Position numbers and translations under genes: made by a program
The notes under the pieces: generated by a model
Told to the model about the DNA's origin: nothing
Databases searched by the model: none
What the model saw: only the letters and a program-made list of their open reading frames with translations
Source: an uncultured Balneolaceae bacterium
GTDB lineage: Bacteria; Bacteroidota; Rhodothermia; Balneolales; Balneolaceae
Assembly (NCBI GenBank): GCA_913057825.1
Contig: CAJXOW010000001.1
Span: forward strand, 62,001-126,000
Direction: 5' to 3'
Length of the DNA stretch: 64,000 nt
In this document: piece after piece, positions 45,266 to 53,682 of the stretch
Layout: each line of letters starts with the position of its first letter
How positions within the stretch are numbered: the first letter of the stretch is position 1

Positions 45266-45277
45266 TGAGCCAGATCA
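45266..45277. promoter_or_regulatory. Fnr/Crp-like half-site pair before the metal operon
   Basis: TGAGCCAGATCA has the TGA-N6-TCA spacing of Crp/Fnr sites, flanked by AA and AA. It lies 87 bases upstream of the HMA start and shares its spacing with the site before yceI. It is weaker than the yceI site. Confidence 0.4.
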
Positions 45278-45415
45278 AATAAGGGAGGATTGCTACCCGG
45301 GAATGGATAGGAAGTGTTTATAAAACTTGTACTGAGGCAATGGTGGCGAAGTGAAACCTGTCAAGTGTAAGGTTCTGACCTGTTATGTGGGGAGTGATGC
45401 TGAAGGCATGAACGG

Positions 45416-46168
45416 TCAGCCTTTATCTTGTGACAAATCACGAATTTTTTCCTGGTTCTTGATCGCGATCCATTGACGTCCCGTGGACACCCAGTCCTTC
45501 TCCTGGAATCGGCTGATGATCCGACTGGCGGTTTCGGCCGTGGTGCCCACCATGTCGGCCAGTTCCTTGCGGGAAAGTGGGACCTGGATGAGCAGCCCGA
45601 CTTCGCTTTCTTCTCCGAATTTATCGCTGAGCATGGTCAAAACGTGGGCGATCCGATTCTCGACCGACCGGGTGCGCAGCTGTTTGATCTGTTCTTGTGA
45701 TTCTTTTAGCCGTCCGGCCGTAATTTCCAACGCCTTGACCGCTACAGAAGGATATTGATTCAGTATGTTCCGGAAGTCGTCGGTGCCTACGGAAAGTACG
45801 CAGGCCTGAGTCTGTGCGATGGCGGTTTCCATGTATTTTTCGTCACCTATGGAGGGCAGGCTGCCAAAATATTCACCCGGCTGAAGCATGTCGATTAACA
45901 CATCCTTCCCCTCCAGGGTGTGTCGGACCAACTTAACTTTCCCCGCTACCACAATCCGAAGCAGACTGGCGGTTTCCTCCTCACGGTAAATAACATCTCC
46001 ACGATCAAAATGGCGGGCCCGGAAATGTTGATTGACTTTCTCCAGGTCCGATTCGGATAGTTCCTGGAAAAAGGGCACCATTCCCAGCTTATTCAGACGG
46101 ACACCAATGCTGCAGTGGCCTTTTTCAAGTTTTATATTTTTAAGTGGAGTTTCCCGTCGTTTGGACAT
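45416..46168 (-). CDS. Crp/Fnr-family transcriptional regulator
   Basis: A 250-residue regulator with an effector barrel (about 35-150: HFDRGDVIYREEETASLLRI, LIDMLQPGEYFGSLPSIGDE), a dimer helix, and a winged helix-turn-helix at the C-terminus (VPLSRKELADMVGTTAETAS, RIISRFQEKDW). The recognition helix pattern E-T-A-S-R is the Crp/Fnr type (consensus E-x-x-S-R) expected to read TGA-N6-TCA sites. A single Cys (CSIGVR) near the N-terminus and one at about 122 do not form an Fnr cluster set. It precedes the HMA/pump operon in the same direction, so it is a candidate regulator of that operon. Confidence 0.88.
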   Translation of the reverse strand: MSKRRETPLKNIKLEKGHCSIGVRLNKLGMVPFFQELSESDLEKVNQHFRARHFDRGDVIYREEETASLLRIVVAGKVKLVRHTLEGKDVLIDMLQPGEYFGSLPSIGDEKYMETAIAQTQACVLSVGTDDFRNILNQYPSVAVKALEITAGRLKESQEQIKQLRTRSVENRIAHVLTMLSDKFGEESEVGLLIQVPLSRKELADMVGTTAETASRIISRFQEKDWVSTGRQWIAIKNQEKIRDLSQDKG

Positions 46169-46313
46169 GGGATGAGAAGCCGGGTTTTTAAATTGCAGGG
46201 TACTAACCCATTGATCTAGCCAAAAAAGCGGTTATTGGTCAAAGCCTTTGAGTAAATATATATTTAATAGCAAAATGAGTCTTTTGTCAGCGTAATTCAA
46301 GGAAAAACGGTTG

Positions 46314-46820
46314 TTAAAGACGAGTAAGCCGCATGGCATAATACAATATTAACAGGCCCAGTAAAAAATTGATCCGGCCGACCCACGAGGAAATTATACG
46401 AAACTTACGTGTTTTCCGGTCCTCCGGCTTGTTATCCATGAGCCGGGCGGCTTTGGGGCCCGCATAAAAGTCGTGTATTCCACTTAATACAAGCACCGCA
46501 CCAAACAGGTACAACTTCGGTCGCAGCCAGTATCCCATACTACCCTGCCAGAAGGAGGATGTGAATAGTTGTTGGAAGGTGAATCCGCGCCCTAGTAGAT
46601 TGGTGACGCCCGTGACAAGCAGCACGATAAATAAAATCCAGGAAATGCGGCTGAATTTCTCGCCGATCAGTCGAAAGAGGGTGCCGCGCTTTTGGGCCAG
46701 GGCCTTGTGGCGGGAGGCGGGTACCAGCACGGCCACGGTAAAGAGCATGCCGCCGATCCAGAAAACGGCCGAGAGCAGGTGTACATAAACGGAGACATAA
46801 TACCAGAATGCGTGGGACAT
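46314..46820 (-). CDS. CopD-like integral membrane protein
   Basis: A 168-residue protein with about four membrane helices. The first contains VHLLSAVFWIGGMLFTVAVL, whose His and the WIGG are typical of CopD/DUF4149-type proteins, and later helices have WILFIVLLVTGVTNL, YLFGAVLVLSGIHDF and FLLGLLILYYA. Members are linked to copper or haem handling, but evidence here is only the motif and the nearby metal genes. It lies about 145 bases upstream of the Crp/Fnr gene in the same orientation. Confidence 0.65.
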   Translation of the reverse strand: MSHAFWYYVSVYVHLLSAVFWIGGMLFTVAVLVPASRHKALAQKRGTLFRLIGEKFSRISWILFIVLLVTGVTNLLGRGFTFQQLFTSSFWQGSMGYWLRPKLYLFGAVLVLSGIHDFYAGPKAARLMDNKPEDRKTRKFRIISSWVGRINFLLGLLILYYAMRLTRL

Positions 46821-47018
46821 GTTCCATTAATTAGATTTTTCGATTGGTGAAGGTTAGAAGTCAAAAAGGTCGGGACAAAGATATCCGCCGCGGTCGTCTA
46901 TTAAATAAAGGAGGCATTCCCTCCCAGGAACTGCTTCGTCTGATGTTTTAACGCTTCCCGTACCTGCAGCTCTTTTTGTATTGTACCCTGAAGGTTTGCA
47001 AAGCCCGACGAAACCGTT

Positions 47019-47654
47019 TCAACTGTTAGCTCCGGAAATTTTATAGCTGCAGGAATGATCGCCATCGGGAATGTAGGCAGTGCGTTCGACCTGGTCTCCA
47101 AATATCTGACTGTAGAACATGGCTTCCAGCTTGCAGGGCAGACGTGTCTCTTTGACGATTTCGCTAAAGGGACAATTGCATTCTTTAACGGTGATACTGT
47201 CGTCTTCTTCGTTGAGATCGAATTCAGGCATGAATCCTTCTTTTTCCAGCATATTCATAAGAGCTTCCATCTGCTTTTTGATGCCCTGTTTTTCATGCGC
47301 TCCCATTTTTCCGCGGGCTTGTTCGATCCGTTGCTGCCAGAAGTGCTCAAAGAACTCTTCCACTATCTCTTGCTTGTTCTGATTCCTCAGATATTGTAAA
47401 AACTCTCGCATCAAGTTCGATTCATAGGAGGGATACAAACTATTTCCCTTGCTGGTTAGCTGATATTGCAGGCTGGGCCGTCCCGGACCCGACCGAACAT
47501 ACTCCCGCTCCAGGTACCCGTCTCTTTCTAACTGCAAAAAATGTTCTCTCAGGGTGGTCTTGGCTAAATCAGTCAACTCTTTGGCCTCTTCCACTTTTAT
47601 GGATCCCCGACGTTTAGTCATATCAAGTAACTTCTTTTTGGAGCCTGTAAACAT
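47019..47654 (-). CDS. SufR-like iron-sulfur transcriptional regulator
   Basis: A 211-residue regulator. The N-terminal winged helix (DLAKTTLREHFLQLERDGYL, then GRPSLQYQLTSKG) is DeoR/SufR type. The C-terminal half has the Cys pattern of SufR: ECNCPF at about 163-168, LPCKLEAM at about 177, and GDHSCSYKI near 203, matching C-N-C-P-F, C and G-D-H-x-C-x-Y in the cyanobacterial repressor of the suf operon. It therefore probably binds a Fe-S cluster and senses iron or oxidative state. No suf genes are within the window; the target is elsewhere or unknown. Confidence 0.82.
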   Translation of the reverse strand: MFTGSKKKLLDMTKRRGSIKVEEAKELTDLAKTTLREHFLQLERDGYLEREYVRSGPGRPSLQYQLTSKGNSLYPSYESNLMREFLQYLRNQNKQEIVEEFFEHFWQQRIEQARGKMGAHEKQGIKKQMEALMNMLEKEGFMPEFDLNEEDDSITVKECNCPFSEIVKETRLPCKLEAMFYSQIFGDQVERTAYIPDGDHSCSYKISGANS

Positions 47655-47681
47655 AGGTGTCTATTGATTTAAAAAGAAAAT

Positions 47682-47864
47682 TTATAGTATGAGGCCATAA
47701 AGAATGAGCACCGTTTCGAGAGCATCATACACTATATACTTTAAAAGATAAGACCAAAGCTCGATTATGTCAATAAATAGGAAAATACCGTTTAAATAGT
47801 TGATATATTGATTGAATACTTTTCTATTGAAGCGAGGATAGAATTCCTTTCCTGCTTGTTTCAA
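47682..47864 (-). CDS. Possible small hydrophobic protein
   Basis: A 60-codon frame 27 bases upstream of the SufR-like gene. Its C-terminal half (LFIDIIELWSYLLKYIVYD) looks like a membrane helix, and the last residues ALETVLILYGLIL a second. No family or start signal is recognised. Listed as a candidate only. Confidence 0.25.
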   Translation of the reverse strand: MKQAGKEFYPRFNRKVFNQYINYLNGIFLFIDIIELWSYLLKYIVYDALETVLILYGLIL

Positions 47865-48073
47865 TTGAAGATGTTATACGAAAAAGTACTCTATCCGTCA
47901 AGTTGCTTGACAACCCGCTCTATGAGTTCCAACGTAGCGAGGATTCCGGCTTGAAAACGGAAGGTTCATCCAGCTGATGTGATTCCAGTAGTAGCGAGAC
48001 ATTACTCATACAAGTTGTTACTTTTATGGTTTGTATATTTAACAATTGCAAAACGGCCGTTTTCGTAATTTGC

Positions 48074-48709
48074 TTATACTTTTTGAAACAGGGTATAAAT
48101 ATAAGGCCGTTTCCCGCCGGAGGGGGTTGTATAAAGGTGGTCGAACTGTTTTTGCAAGATGAAATTTGGACCCAGCAATTCAGAGAGGTCGCTCGAATCA
48201 TACTTGCGAACTTCCAGGCCGCTGCATTTGTCGACTCCCTCCGGTGAAAATTCTGCAATGACAGCAAAGCCGCCGGATTTTACGAGATTCTGAACAGTTT
48301 CCGCGTAGCGGTCTCTCGCATTTTCTTCTTGCAGAAAGTGCAATAGGGCCCGATCATGCCACAGGCTGACAGGGGGATGTTCCCGGAGCGCTGACGATTG
48401 AGTGATATCTTTATTAATAAGGGTAACCTGGTCTGACAAACCTTTCTTTTGAAGTCGTTTTCTAAGGTTCTGCAGAGCTTTCTCGCTGATATCGACGGCC
48501 GAGATATTCTTGTAACCCTGTTCGGCCAGTTGATCGATCAAAGTGGATGCTCCGGATCCTACATCGATGATTCGATCCTGTTTTGAAATATTACATTCGT
48601 CGATAAGGTCCAGGGAGGGGGTAGGTTGTTCTTCGTACCATCCCGTTTGTTCAACGGGAGTGGATGCATATATCGATTCCCAATGCTGCTTGGTCTCGCT
48701 GGTATCCAT
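48074..48709 (-). CDS. Class I SAM-dependent methyltransferase
   Basis: A 211-residue cytoplasmic methyltransferase. Motif I is IIDVGSGASTLIDQLAEQG (about residues 47-65), followed by SAVDISEKALQNL, then the family-specific SLWHDRALLHFL and AVIAEFSPEG. The W-H-D-R-A-x-x-H-F element is typical of a group related to thiopurine and metalloid methyltransferases, which detoxify small compounds. The N-terminus HWESIYASTPVEQTGWYE also fits that group. Substrate is unknown. It is divergent from the barrel protein at 48983. Confidence 0.85.
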   Translation of the reverse strand: MDTSETKQHWESIYASTPVEQTGWYEEQPTPSLDLIDECNISKQDRIIDVGSGASTLIDQLAEQGYKNISAVDISEKALQNLRKRLQKKGLSDQVTLINKDITQSSALREHPPVSLWHDRALLHFLQEENARDRYAETVQNLVKSGGFAVIAEFSPEGVDKCSGLEVRKYDSSDLSELLGPNFILQKQFDHLYTTPSGGKRPYIYTLFQKV

Positions 48710-48788
48710 AGGGTAATGGCAGAATTTGTTTAGAAATTATTCTTTAGATGAATCAACCGGTAGATTTTCGAGCTTCCAGCCTCAAGCT

Positions 48789-48818
48789 GTCCTCAATCCT
48801 TCCAAGAGGATTGAGGAC
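48789..48818. terminator. Strong hairpin between divergent genes
   Basis: GTCCTCAATCCT (48789-48800) and AGGATTGAGGAC (48807-48818) form a perfect 12-bp stem with a six-base loop, followed by TTTT on the plus strand. It is placed upstream of both flanking genes, so a terminator has no obvious transcript to end. It could be an attenuator or a small RNA end. Confidence 0.45.
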
Positions 48819-48982
48819 TTTTGGAATGCTGGCACCTTAAGTGGTGTTGTAAGCCAAAAGCAACATTTATACGGTTATTTCGTGTTATAGACAACGGGCA
48901 GGGAGCGAAGAGAAAAACCGGTTGAACATTTATAGCTTGCGTGTAAATTGAACTAATAACAATCGAATTAAACAAATATCAT

Positions 48983-49585
48983 ATGTTACGCAAACTCAGT
49001 ACGGGATTTTTCGGATTACTTCTTCTGACGTTAATAGTAACTCCCGCCCAGGCGCAATGGGCCATCGGCGGTTCTTATGAGATACGGAACGAGGAACCGA
49101 AATCAGGCTTCGGGGCCCGGATCGAAAATACGGTGAAGCTGCCGGTCCCCCTTGTTAATCTCGGATTCCGGGGATATTTCAGCTATTTCAGCGAAGAGAA
49201 TTCCGTTGACCCGCAAAATTTACAGGGGAGCTATAGCCAGGAAATTAAAAATTACGACTTCGGCGTCTCGGTCCTCGGGAAAGTCGAACTGGGCCTGGTT
49301 AAACCATATGTGGGAGTCGGACTCGGTTCGTCGACCACCGATTTAAGCTACAGCGACTTTGAAAATCTTCAGACCGAGCCGCAGGGCGATAGCAAGTCGC
49401 AATTTGCGTATCACGGACTGATTGGTGGTGAGGTAAGTCTGATACCGGCCTTACATCCGTTTATCGAGTACCGGTTTACGGACTACAGTGGAGATTTGAG
49501 TTTCGAAAATGCTCAAAACCAGGTACAGCAATCTCTTAAAGAGTCGAATGGACGCCTGATTTTCGGTCTTATGTTGCGTTTCTGA
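48983..49585 (+). CDS. Small outer membrane beta-barrel protein
   Basis: A 200-residue exported protein with a Sec signal (FFGLLLLTLIVTPAQAQ) and alternating strands of an eight-stranded barrel (FGARIENTVKLPVPLVNLGF, FGVSVLGKVELGLVKPYVGV, ALHPFIEYRFTDYSG), ending LIFGLMLRF with the terminal Phe used by outer membrane proteins. It resembles the OMP_b-brl class seen in Bacteroidota. It is a single-gene unit with a terminator behind it. The role is not known. Confidence 0.82.
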   Translation: MLRKLSTGFFGLLLLTLIVTPAQAQWAIGGSYEIRNEEPKSGFGARIENTVKLPVPLVNLGFRGYFSYFSEENSVDPQNLQGSYSQEIKNYDFGVSVLGKVELGLVKPYVGVGLGSSTTDLSYSDFENLQTEPQGDSKSQFAYHGLIGGEVSLIPALHPFIEYRFTDYSGDLSFENAQNQVQQSLKESNGRLIFGLMLRF

Positions 49586-49611
49586 TAAAACTTTACCATA
49601 ATCCCTAAAAG

Positions 49612-49640
49612 AGCGGATACTGGAAGGTATCCGCTTTTTT
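49612..49640 (+). terminator. Terminator after the barrel protein
   Basis: AGCGGATAC (49612-49620) pairs with GTATCCGCT (49627-49635) around a six-base loop, followed by six T. This is a strong intrinsic terminator. The following 340 bases up to the RelA/SpoT gene hold no gene. Confidence 0.85.
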
Positions 49641-49977
49641 AATAAGTCTTTTCGCTGTTTGAGTTGAAAAAGTCTTATTTAAATTGGATATCCTCTATTG
49701 AAATATTCAGCTGCTTCCTTAGATAAGGCGACGGGATATAGAAATATATAATAGGGATTGTTGAACGACCGGGTGTCAGCAAGATGTTTTTCGATGAGCA
49801 GGCTTGATAATTCCATCCCCCGGTATACGTTACATATACGGTGATTTTAATTATTGATTAAATAGCGAAGCGAAAACGTTAATGTCAGTGATTTGTTGAT
49901 ATCGTTAACATTATTTGGATGCATTTTTTTACATTGTTATTGCAGTAAACGTTCAATATCCCGGGTAAGGAAGTACC

Positions 49978-52221
49978 ATGGCCGAAGCCGAAACAAAAAA
50001 GGAAAAATATGAGCTAAAAGATTACCGGCTGGCTGAAAGTCAACAGCTGGACCTGGATAATCTGCTGGAGGTATGTCGGAACAACCTGCAGTCGGTCGAT
50101 GAAGAACGTATCAGCAAGGCTTTCAAGCTTTGTTATCTCTCGCATGAGGGAGTTATGCGGGCTTCGGGCGAGCCTTTCTACTACCATCCCATGGCCGTCG
50201 CCAAGATTGTCGCTTCCGAAATTAATATCGACGATGTTTCGGTTACGGCAGCGCTGCTTCACGATACGGTCGAGGATACCGATGTCAGCCTCGAGGATAT
50301 CGAGGAGATGTTCGGAGAAACGGTAGCTCACCTGATCGACGGCGTCACCAAAATTTCGGGCGTGTTCAAGAGCCGGGACACCAAGCAGGCCGAGACGTTT
50401 ATGAAGCTCCTGCTTTCGATGGCCGAGGATATCCGCGTGGTATTGATCAAGTTTGCCGACCGGCTTCACAACATGCGTACCATACAGCATCTGCCACGCG
50501 ATAAACAGCTCAAGATCGCCAATGAGACGATGGAGCTCTACGCTCCGCTGGCGCACCGGTTTGGCCTCTTCAAGATCAAAAGCGAGTTGGAGGATCTGTG
50601 CTTCAAGGTGATGGATCCCACCTCTTACAAATTTATAGCCCGAAAACTCCGGGAGAAGAAGGAGGCGCGTGAGTCGTTTATCGAGGAGTTCATGCAGCCG
50701 ATTCGCAACCAGCTCGACGAAATGGGATATAATTTTGAGATCAAGGGCCGACCGAAGCATATCCATTCGATTTTTCGCAAGATGCAGCGTCAGCAGAAGC
50801 CGTTCGAGGAAATTTACGACCTCTTCGCCATTCGCATTATCCTGGAGGATCCCCACTCTAAAGAGGATTGCTGGCGGGTTTACTCGATTATTACGGACTG
50901 GTATACCCCGATCCCGAAACGTTTCCGTGACTTCATTTCGGTCCCTAAAGCCAACGGATACCAGTCGCTGCATACCACGGTGATTACTCAGAAGGGACGG
51001 AAGGTGGAGGTGCAGATCCGCACGCGTAAAATGGATGAAATTGCCGAGAAAGGGGTTGCCGCCCATTGGAAGTACAAGGAGGGATCGGCCGGATCCGAAA
51101 CGCTGGAGAAATTTATCCACTGGGTGCGTGAGATCCTCGACAATCCGCGTCCCGAAGCGGCGACCGAGTTCGTCAAGGATTTTCAGCTTAATCTATACCA
51201 GGATGAGATTTATGTATTTACCCCGGATGGCGAGCTCAAAACGCTGCCCAACGGGGCGACGCCGATCGACTTCGCCTTCGAAATTCACAGCGAAATCGGT
51301 GAACGTGCCGTGGCGGCCAAAGTAAATGGCAAGATGGTGCCGCTGCGGAAGGAGTTGAGTGTGGGCGATCAGGTAGAGATTATTACAGGAAACAAGATTA
51401 ACCTGAATCCCGACTGGATCGACGATGTGGTCACGCACAAGGCGCGTTCGCGCATCCGACAGTATATCAAGCAGAAAGAGCGTGAGGTGGTTAAAGAGGG
51501 ACGAAAAATATGGCGTAAGCATGCCGACCGTAATAACATCGAGCTTTCCGAAGAAGAGATGGACCAGGTGGCCAAAAAGCTGGATTTCAAAAACAGTCAG
51601 TACCTGTTCTACGACATTGGCAACGGCGATTATGATGTCAAGAAATTGGTGGAATACGCCAAGCAGTTTGTCAGCAAAGGTCGAATCGATGAAGAGGAGT
51701 CGGAAAAGCCGCCGCGGACTGCCCAGGAAAACTACGAGAAATATTACGAAACCGCCCGGGCCAGGGATGAGGGCAATGCACTGCTTCTGAACGGCGAGAT
51801 GACCGATATCAAATACTCCTATGCCAATTGCTGCAACCCTATCCCCGGTGACGATGTAATCGGTTTTATCAGTCGAACGGGGGATGTCAAAATTCACCGG
51901 TCCAATTGTAAGAATACCCGCCACCTGCTGAAAACCGATTCCGAGCGAATCATTGACGTCTCCTGGGCTACGAATATCGACAGTAAATTCATCGGTGCCG
52001 TCAAGATAATCGGGGAAGATCGAGTGGGATTGATCAACGACCTGACCGACGTGGTTTCCAAGTCGATGAAAACCAATATGAAAAGTATCAACGTCAACAG
52101 TGACAGCGGCATGTTCGAAGGTATTATGACCGTCTTCATCGACGACCTTGATCACCTGGATCGCATTATCAAACACCTGAAAAGAGTGAAAGGCGTAAAA
52201 ATGGCCGTGCGGTACGAGTGA
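49978..52221 (+). CDS. rsh: Bifunctional (p)ppGpp synthetase/hydrolase (RelA/SpoT homologue)
   Basis: A 747-residue RSH protein with full long-form architecture: HD hydrolase (about 45-200, with FYYHPMAVAKIV, ALLHDTVEDTD and RLHNMRT), synthetase (about 240-360, with GRPKHIHSIFRKMQ, FEEIYDLFAIRIIL), TGS (about 405-465, VFTPDGELKTLPNGATPIDF), a CC/zinc-finger domain (NCCNPIPGDDVIGF and IHRSNC) and a C-terminal ACT domain (about 670-747). The HD residues are intact, so it should both make and degrade (p)ppGpp, the stringent alarmone. It starts at ATG 49978 after GGAAGT. It is the single RSH gene seen here and probably sets the stringent response for the cell. Confidence 0.93.
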   Translation: MAEAETKKEKYELKDYRLAESQQLDLDNLLEVCRNNLQSVDEERISKAFKLCYLSHEGVMRASGEPFYYHPMAVAKIVASEINIDDVSVTAALLHDTVEDTDVSLEDIEEMFGETVAHLIDGVTKISGVFKSRDTKQAETFMKLLLSMAEDIRVVLIKFADRLHNMRTIQHLPRDKQLKIANETMELYAPLAHRFGLFKIKSELEDLCFKVMDPTSYKFIARKLREKKEARESFIEEFMQPIRNQLDEMGYNFEIKGRPKHIHSIFRKMQRQQKPFEEIYDLFAIRIILEDPHSKEDCWRVYSIITDWYTPIPKRFRDFISVPKANGYQSLHTTVITQKGRKVEVQIRTRKMDEIAEKGVAAHWKYKEGSAGSETLEKFIHWVREILDNPRPEAATEFVKDFQLNLYQDEIYVFTPDGELKTLPNGATPIDFAFEIHSEIGERAVAAKVNGKMVPLRKELSVGDQVEIITGNKINLNPDWIDDVVTHKARSRIRQYIKQKEREVVKEGRKIWRKHADRNNIELSEEEMDQVAKKLDFKNSQYLFYDIGNGDYDVKKLVEYAKQFVSKGRIDEEESEKPPRTAQENYEKYYETARARDEGNALLLNGEMTDIKYSYANCCNPIPGDDVIGFISRTGDVKIHRSNCKNTRHLLKTDSERIIDVSWATNIDSKFIGAVKIIGEDRVGLINDLTDVVSKSMKTNMKSINVNSDSGMFEGIMTVFIDDLDHLDRIIKHLKRVKGVKMAVRYE

Positions 52222-52246
52222 ATGTTGAATTTGACTGCTCGTTATT

Positions 52247-52334
52247 GTCCTCCCCCTCCCCCCCCTCCGAAGGGGAACTCCAAGGCAATCGAGGTGAAAA
52301 AACATCCCCCTTCGGAGGGGGAAAGGGGGAGGAC
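52247..52334. repeat. GC-rich inverted repeat after rsh
   Basis: GTCCTCCCCCT at 52247 pairs with AGGGGGAGGAC ending at 52334, and CTCCGAAGGGG pairs with CCCCTTCGGAG inside. Runs of C and G dominate. The rest of 52222-52765 (544 bases) holds no gene I can support. Confidence 0.7.
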
Positions 52335-52765
52335 TGAAAAGGGCAAAAACAGCATTCACAAAGCTCTTCCCAGAAAAAAGCAGAATCCTATGTGGATGAA
52401 GTATCAGTCACAATTCTCATTCCAGAAAAAAGGGGAGGACCCTAAAGAGCAAAATCATCACTCATAAAGATCCCAGAAATAAAAGGGTAGCAACCCTGCC
52501 CAACAAAATCAGCAATCACAAGACACTTTACAGGAGCAAAAGACGGGCAAGGACCAAAGAGTCTAAACATTTTTCAAAAATGCCCAAATAATGCAACATT
52601 CATCCCCGAAAGCAAAAGAGAAAAATTTTTATATCTTCATGAAAAACAATATCATAAGGCAGATTGTTATATTAATGAAAAGGTGTTTGAGCCGAGAACA
52701 ACGATACGGAAGGCAGGGAGACAAATGAGAATCCGTAAAGCTACTGTTAAAGAAACCGATATTTT

Positions 52766-53128
52766 ATGATCACTTATACGAAACGTGATATAGTTCGCAA
52801 AGTTTCGGAAGAGTTGGACAAACCGATGGTTCGGACCGAGCCGTGGGTGGATGCCGTGATTGATGCCTTGGGGGATACCATGATGGAAGCCGATCCGGAG
52901 TGCCGGATTGAGATTCGGGATTTCGGAGTTTTTGAAGTCAAGGAAACCAAAGCAAAACCGAAGGCGCGTAATCCCAAAACCAACGAGGTTATTTATGTCC
53001 CCCGTCATCGAAAAACCCATTTCAAGCCGAGCAAACGGCTCAAGGAGTTCTTGCGGCAGCCGTTGGAGGAGGTAGACGAGGAAGAGGGACAGGAGCAGGA
53101 AAGCGAATATGAAGAAGTGGATAATTAA
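52766..53128 (+). CDS. HU/IHF-family DNA-binding protein with acidic tail
   Basis: A 120-residue bacterial histone-like protein. The core (about 1-95) has YTKRDIVRKVSEELDKPMVR, the strand IEIRDFGVFEVKETKAK and the DNA-inserting arm PKARNPKTNEVIYVPRHRK, then PSKRLKEFL. A highly acidic tail of about 25 residues follows (EEVDEEEGQEQESEYEEVD). It bends and packs DNA. The tail is longer than in typical HU and may weaken or regulate binding. The ruvX gene follows after 15 bases. Confidence 0.9.
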   Translation: MITYTKRDIVRKVSEELDKPMVRTEPWVDAVIDALGDTMMEADPECRIEIRDFGVFEVKETKAKPKARNPKTNEVIYVPRHRKTHFKPSKRLKEFLRQPLEEVDEEEGQEQESEYEEVDN

Positions 53129-53143
53129 TAATTAAGGATAAAG

Positions 53144-53566
53144 TTGAGTGACTATTATCGATGCATAGGAATTGATGTTGGAAGCAAAAGGGTGGGACTG
53201 GCAAGGTCCGACTTGCTGCGAATGGTGGCCAATCCCATTGGAACGTATCCTACCCAGGAGGTCTTTAAAAAACTGGAAGAGATTGTTGAAGAAGAGAGAG
53301 TTAAAAAGTTTATCGTGGGGTGGCCGTTGACGCCGCGAGGCGAGGAAGGGGAAGCCACCGAGGGAGTAGGACTATTCATCGACAAACTCAAAACCCGCTT
53401 TCCCCATATGGAGGTGGTCAAAGTCGACGAACGCTACACCTCCAAGGAAGCTGTTAAAATAATGGTTCGAGCCGGTCGTTCTCAAAAAGAACGCACAAAA
53501 CGAGGACGAATCGACCAGGCCGCCGCGGCTATAATTTTGCAGAAATACTTGGACAGAGACTATTGA
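53144..53566 (+). CDS. ruvX: Holliday junction resolvase-like RuvX (YqgF)
   Basis: A 140-residue RNase H-fold nuclease of the YqgF/RuvX family. The acidic sites are in CIGIDVGSKRVGLARSD (Asp11 region), VDERYTSKEA (Glu) and IDQAAAAIILQKYL (Asp), and the substrate loop is GWPLTPRGEEGEATEGV. Family members process 16S rRNA ends and may resolve recombination junctions. The start is TTG 53144 with AAGGATA upstream. The heptamer repeat 53573-53675 follows its stop. Confidence 0.9.
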   Translation: MSDYYRCIGIDVGSKRVGLARSDLLRMVANPIGTYPTQEVFKKLEEIVEEERVKKFIVGWPLTPRGEEGEATEGVGLFIDKLKTRFPHMEVVKVDERYTSKEAVKIMVRAGRSQKERTKRGRIDQAAAAIILQKYLDRDY

Positions 53567-53572
53567 AATTAA

Positions 53573-53675
53573 GCTCCAGGCTCCACGCTCCACGTTTATT
53601 CAAGCTGGTATTCTGGTAGTGTATATTTATTCGTTAATGCCTGCTGGTTTAAACGTGGAGCATGGAGCCTGGAGC
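53573..53675. repeat. Heptamer-armed inverted repeat between ruvX and def
   Basis: The left arm is GCTCCAG GCTCCAC GCTCCAC GTTTA (53573-53598), the right arm TAAAC GTGGAGC ATGGAGC CTGGAGC (53650-53675). The arms are built of 7-base units and enclose a core with CGTTTATTCAAGC and CCTGCTGG. A sister copy lies at 62299-62409. The GGAGC of the right arm sits 7-8 bases before ATG 53683 and can act as its ribosome site. Confidence 0.8.
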
Positions 53676-53682
53676 ACAAAAA

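Noticed and set aside
46901-47101. A 66-codon minus-strand frame overlapping the SufR-like gene end
   Set aside because: The tail beyond the SufR stop (TVETVSSGFANLQGTIQKEL) looks somewhat protein-like, but there is no start outside the SufR gene and no family match.
51193-52359. A 388-codon minus-strand frame over rsh, and another at 50014-51120
   Set aside because: Both are antisense shadows of the RelA/SpoT gene, whose domains are intact on the plus strand.
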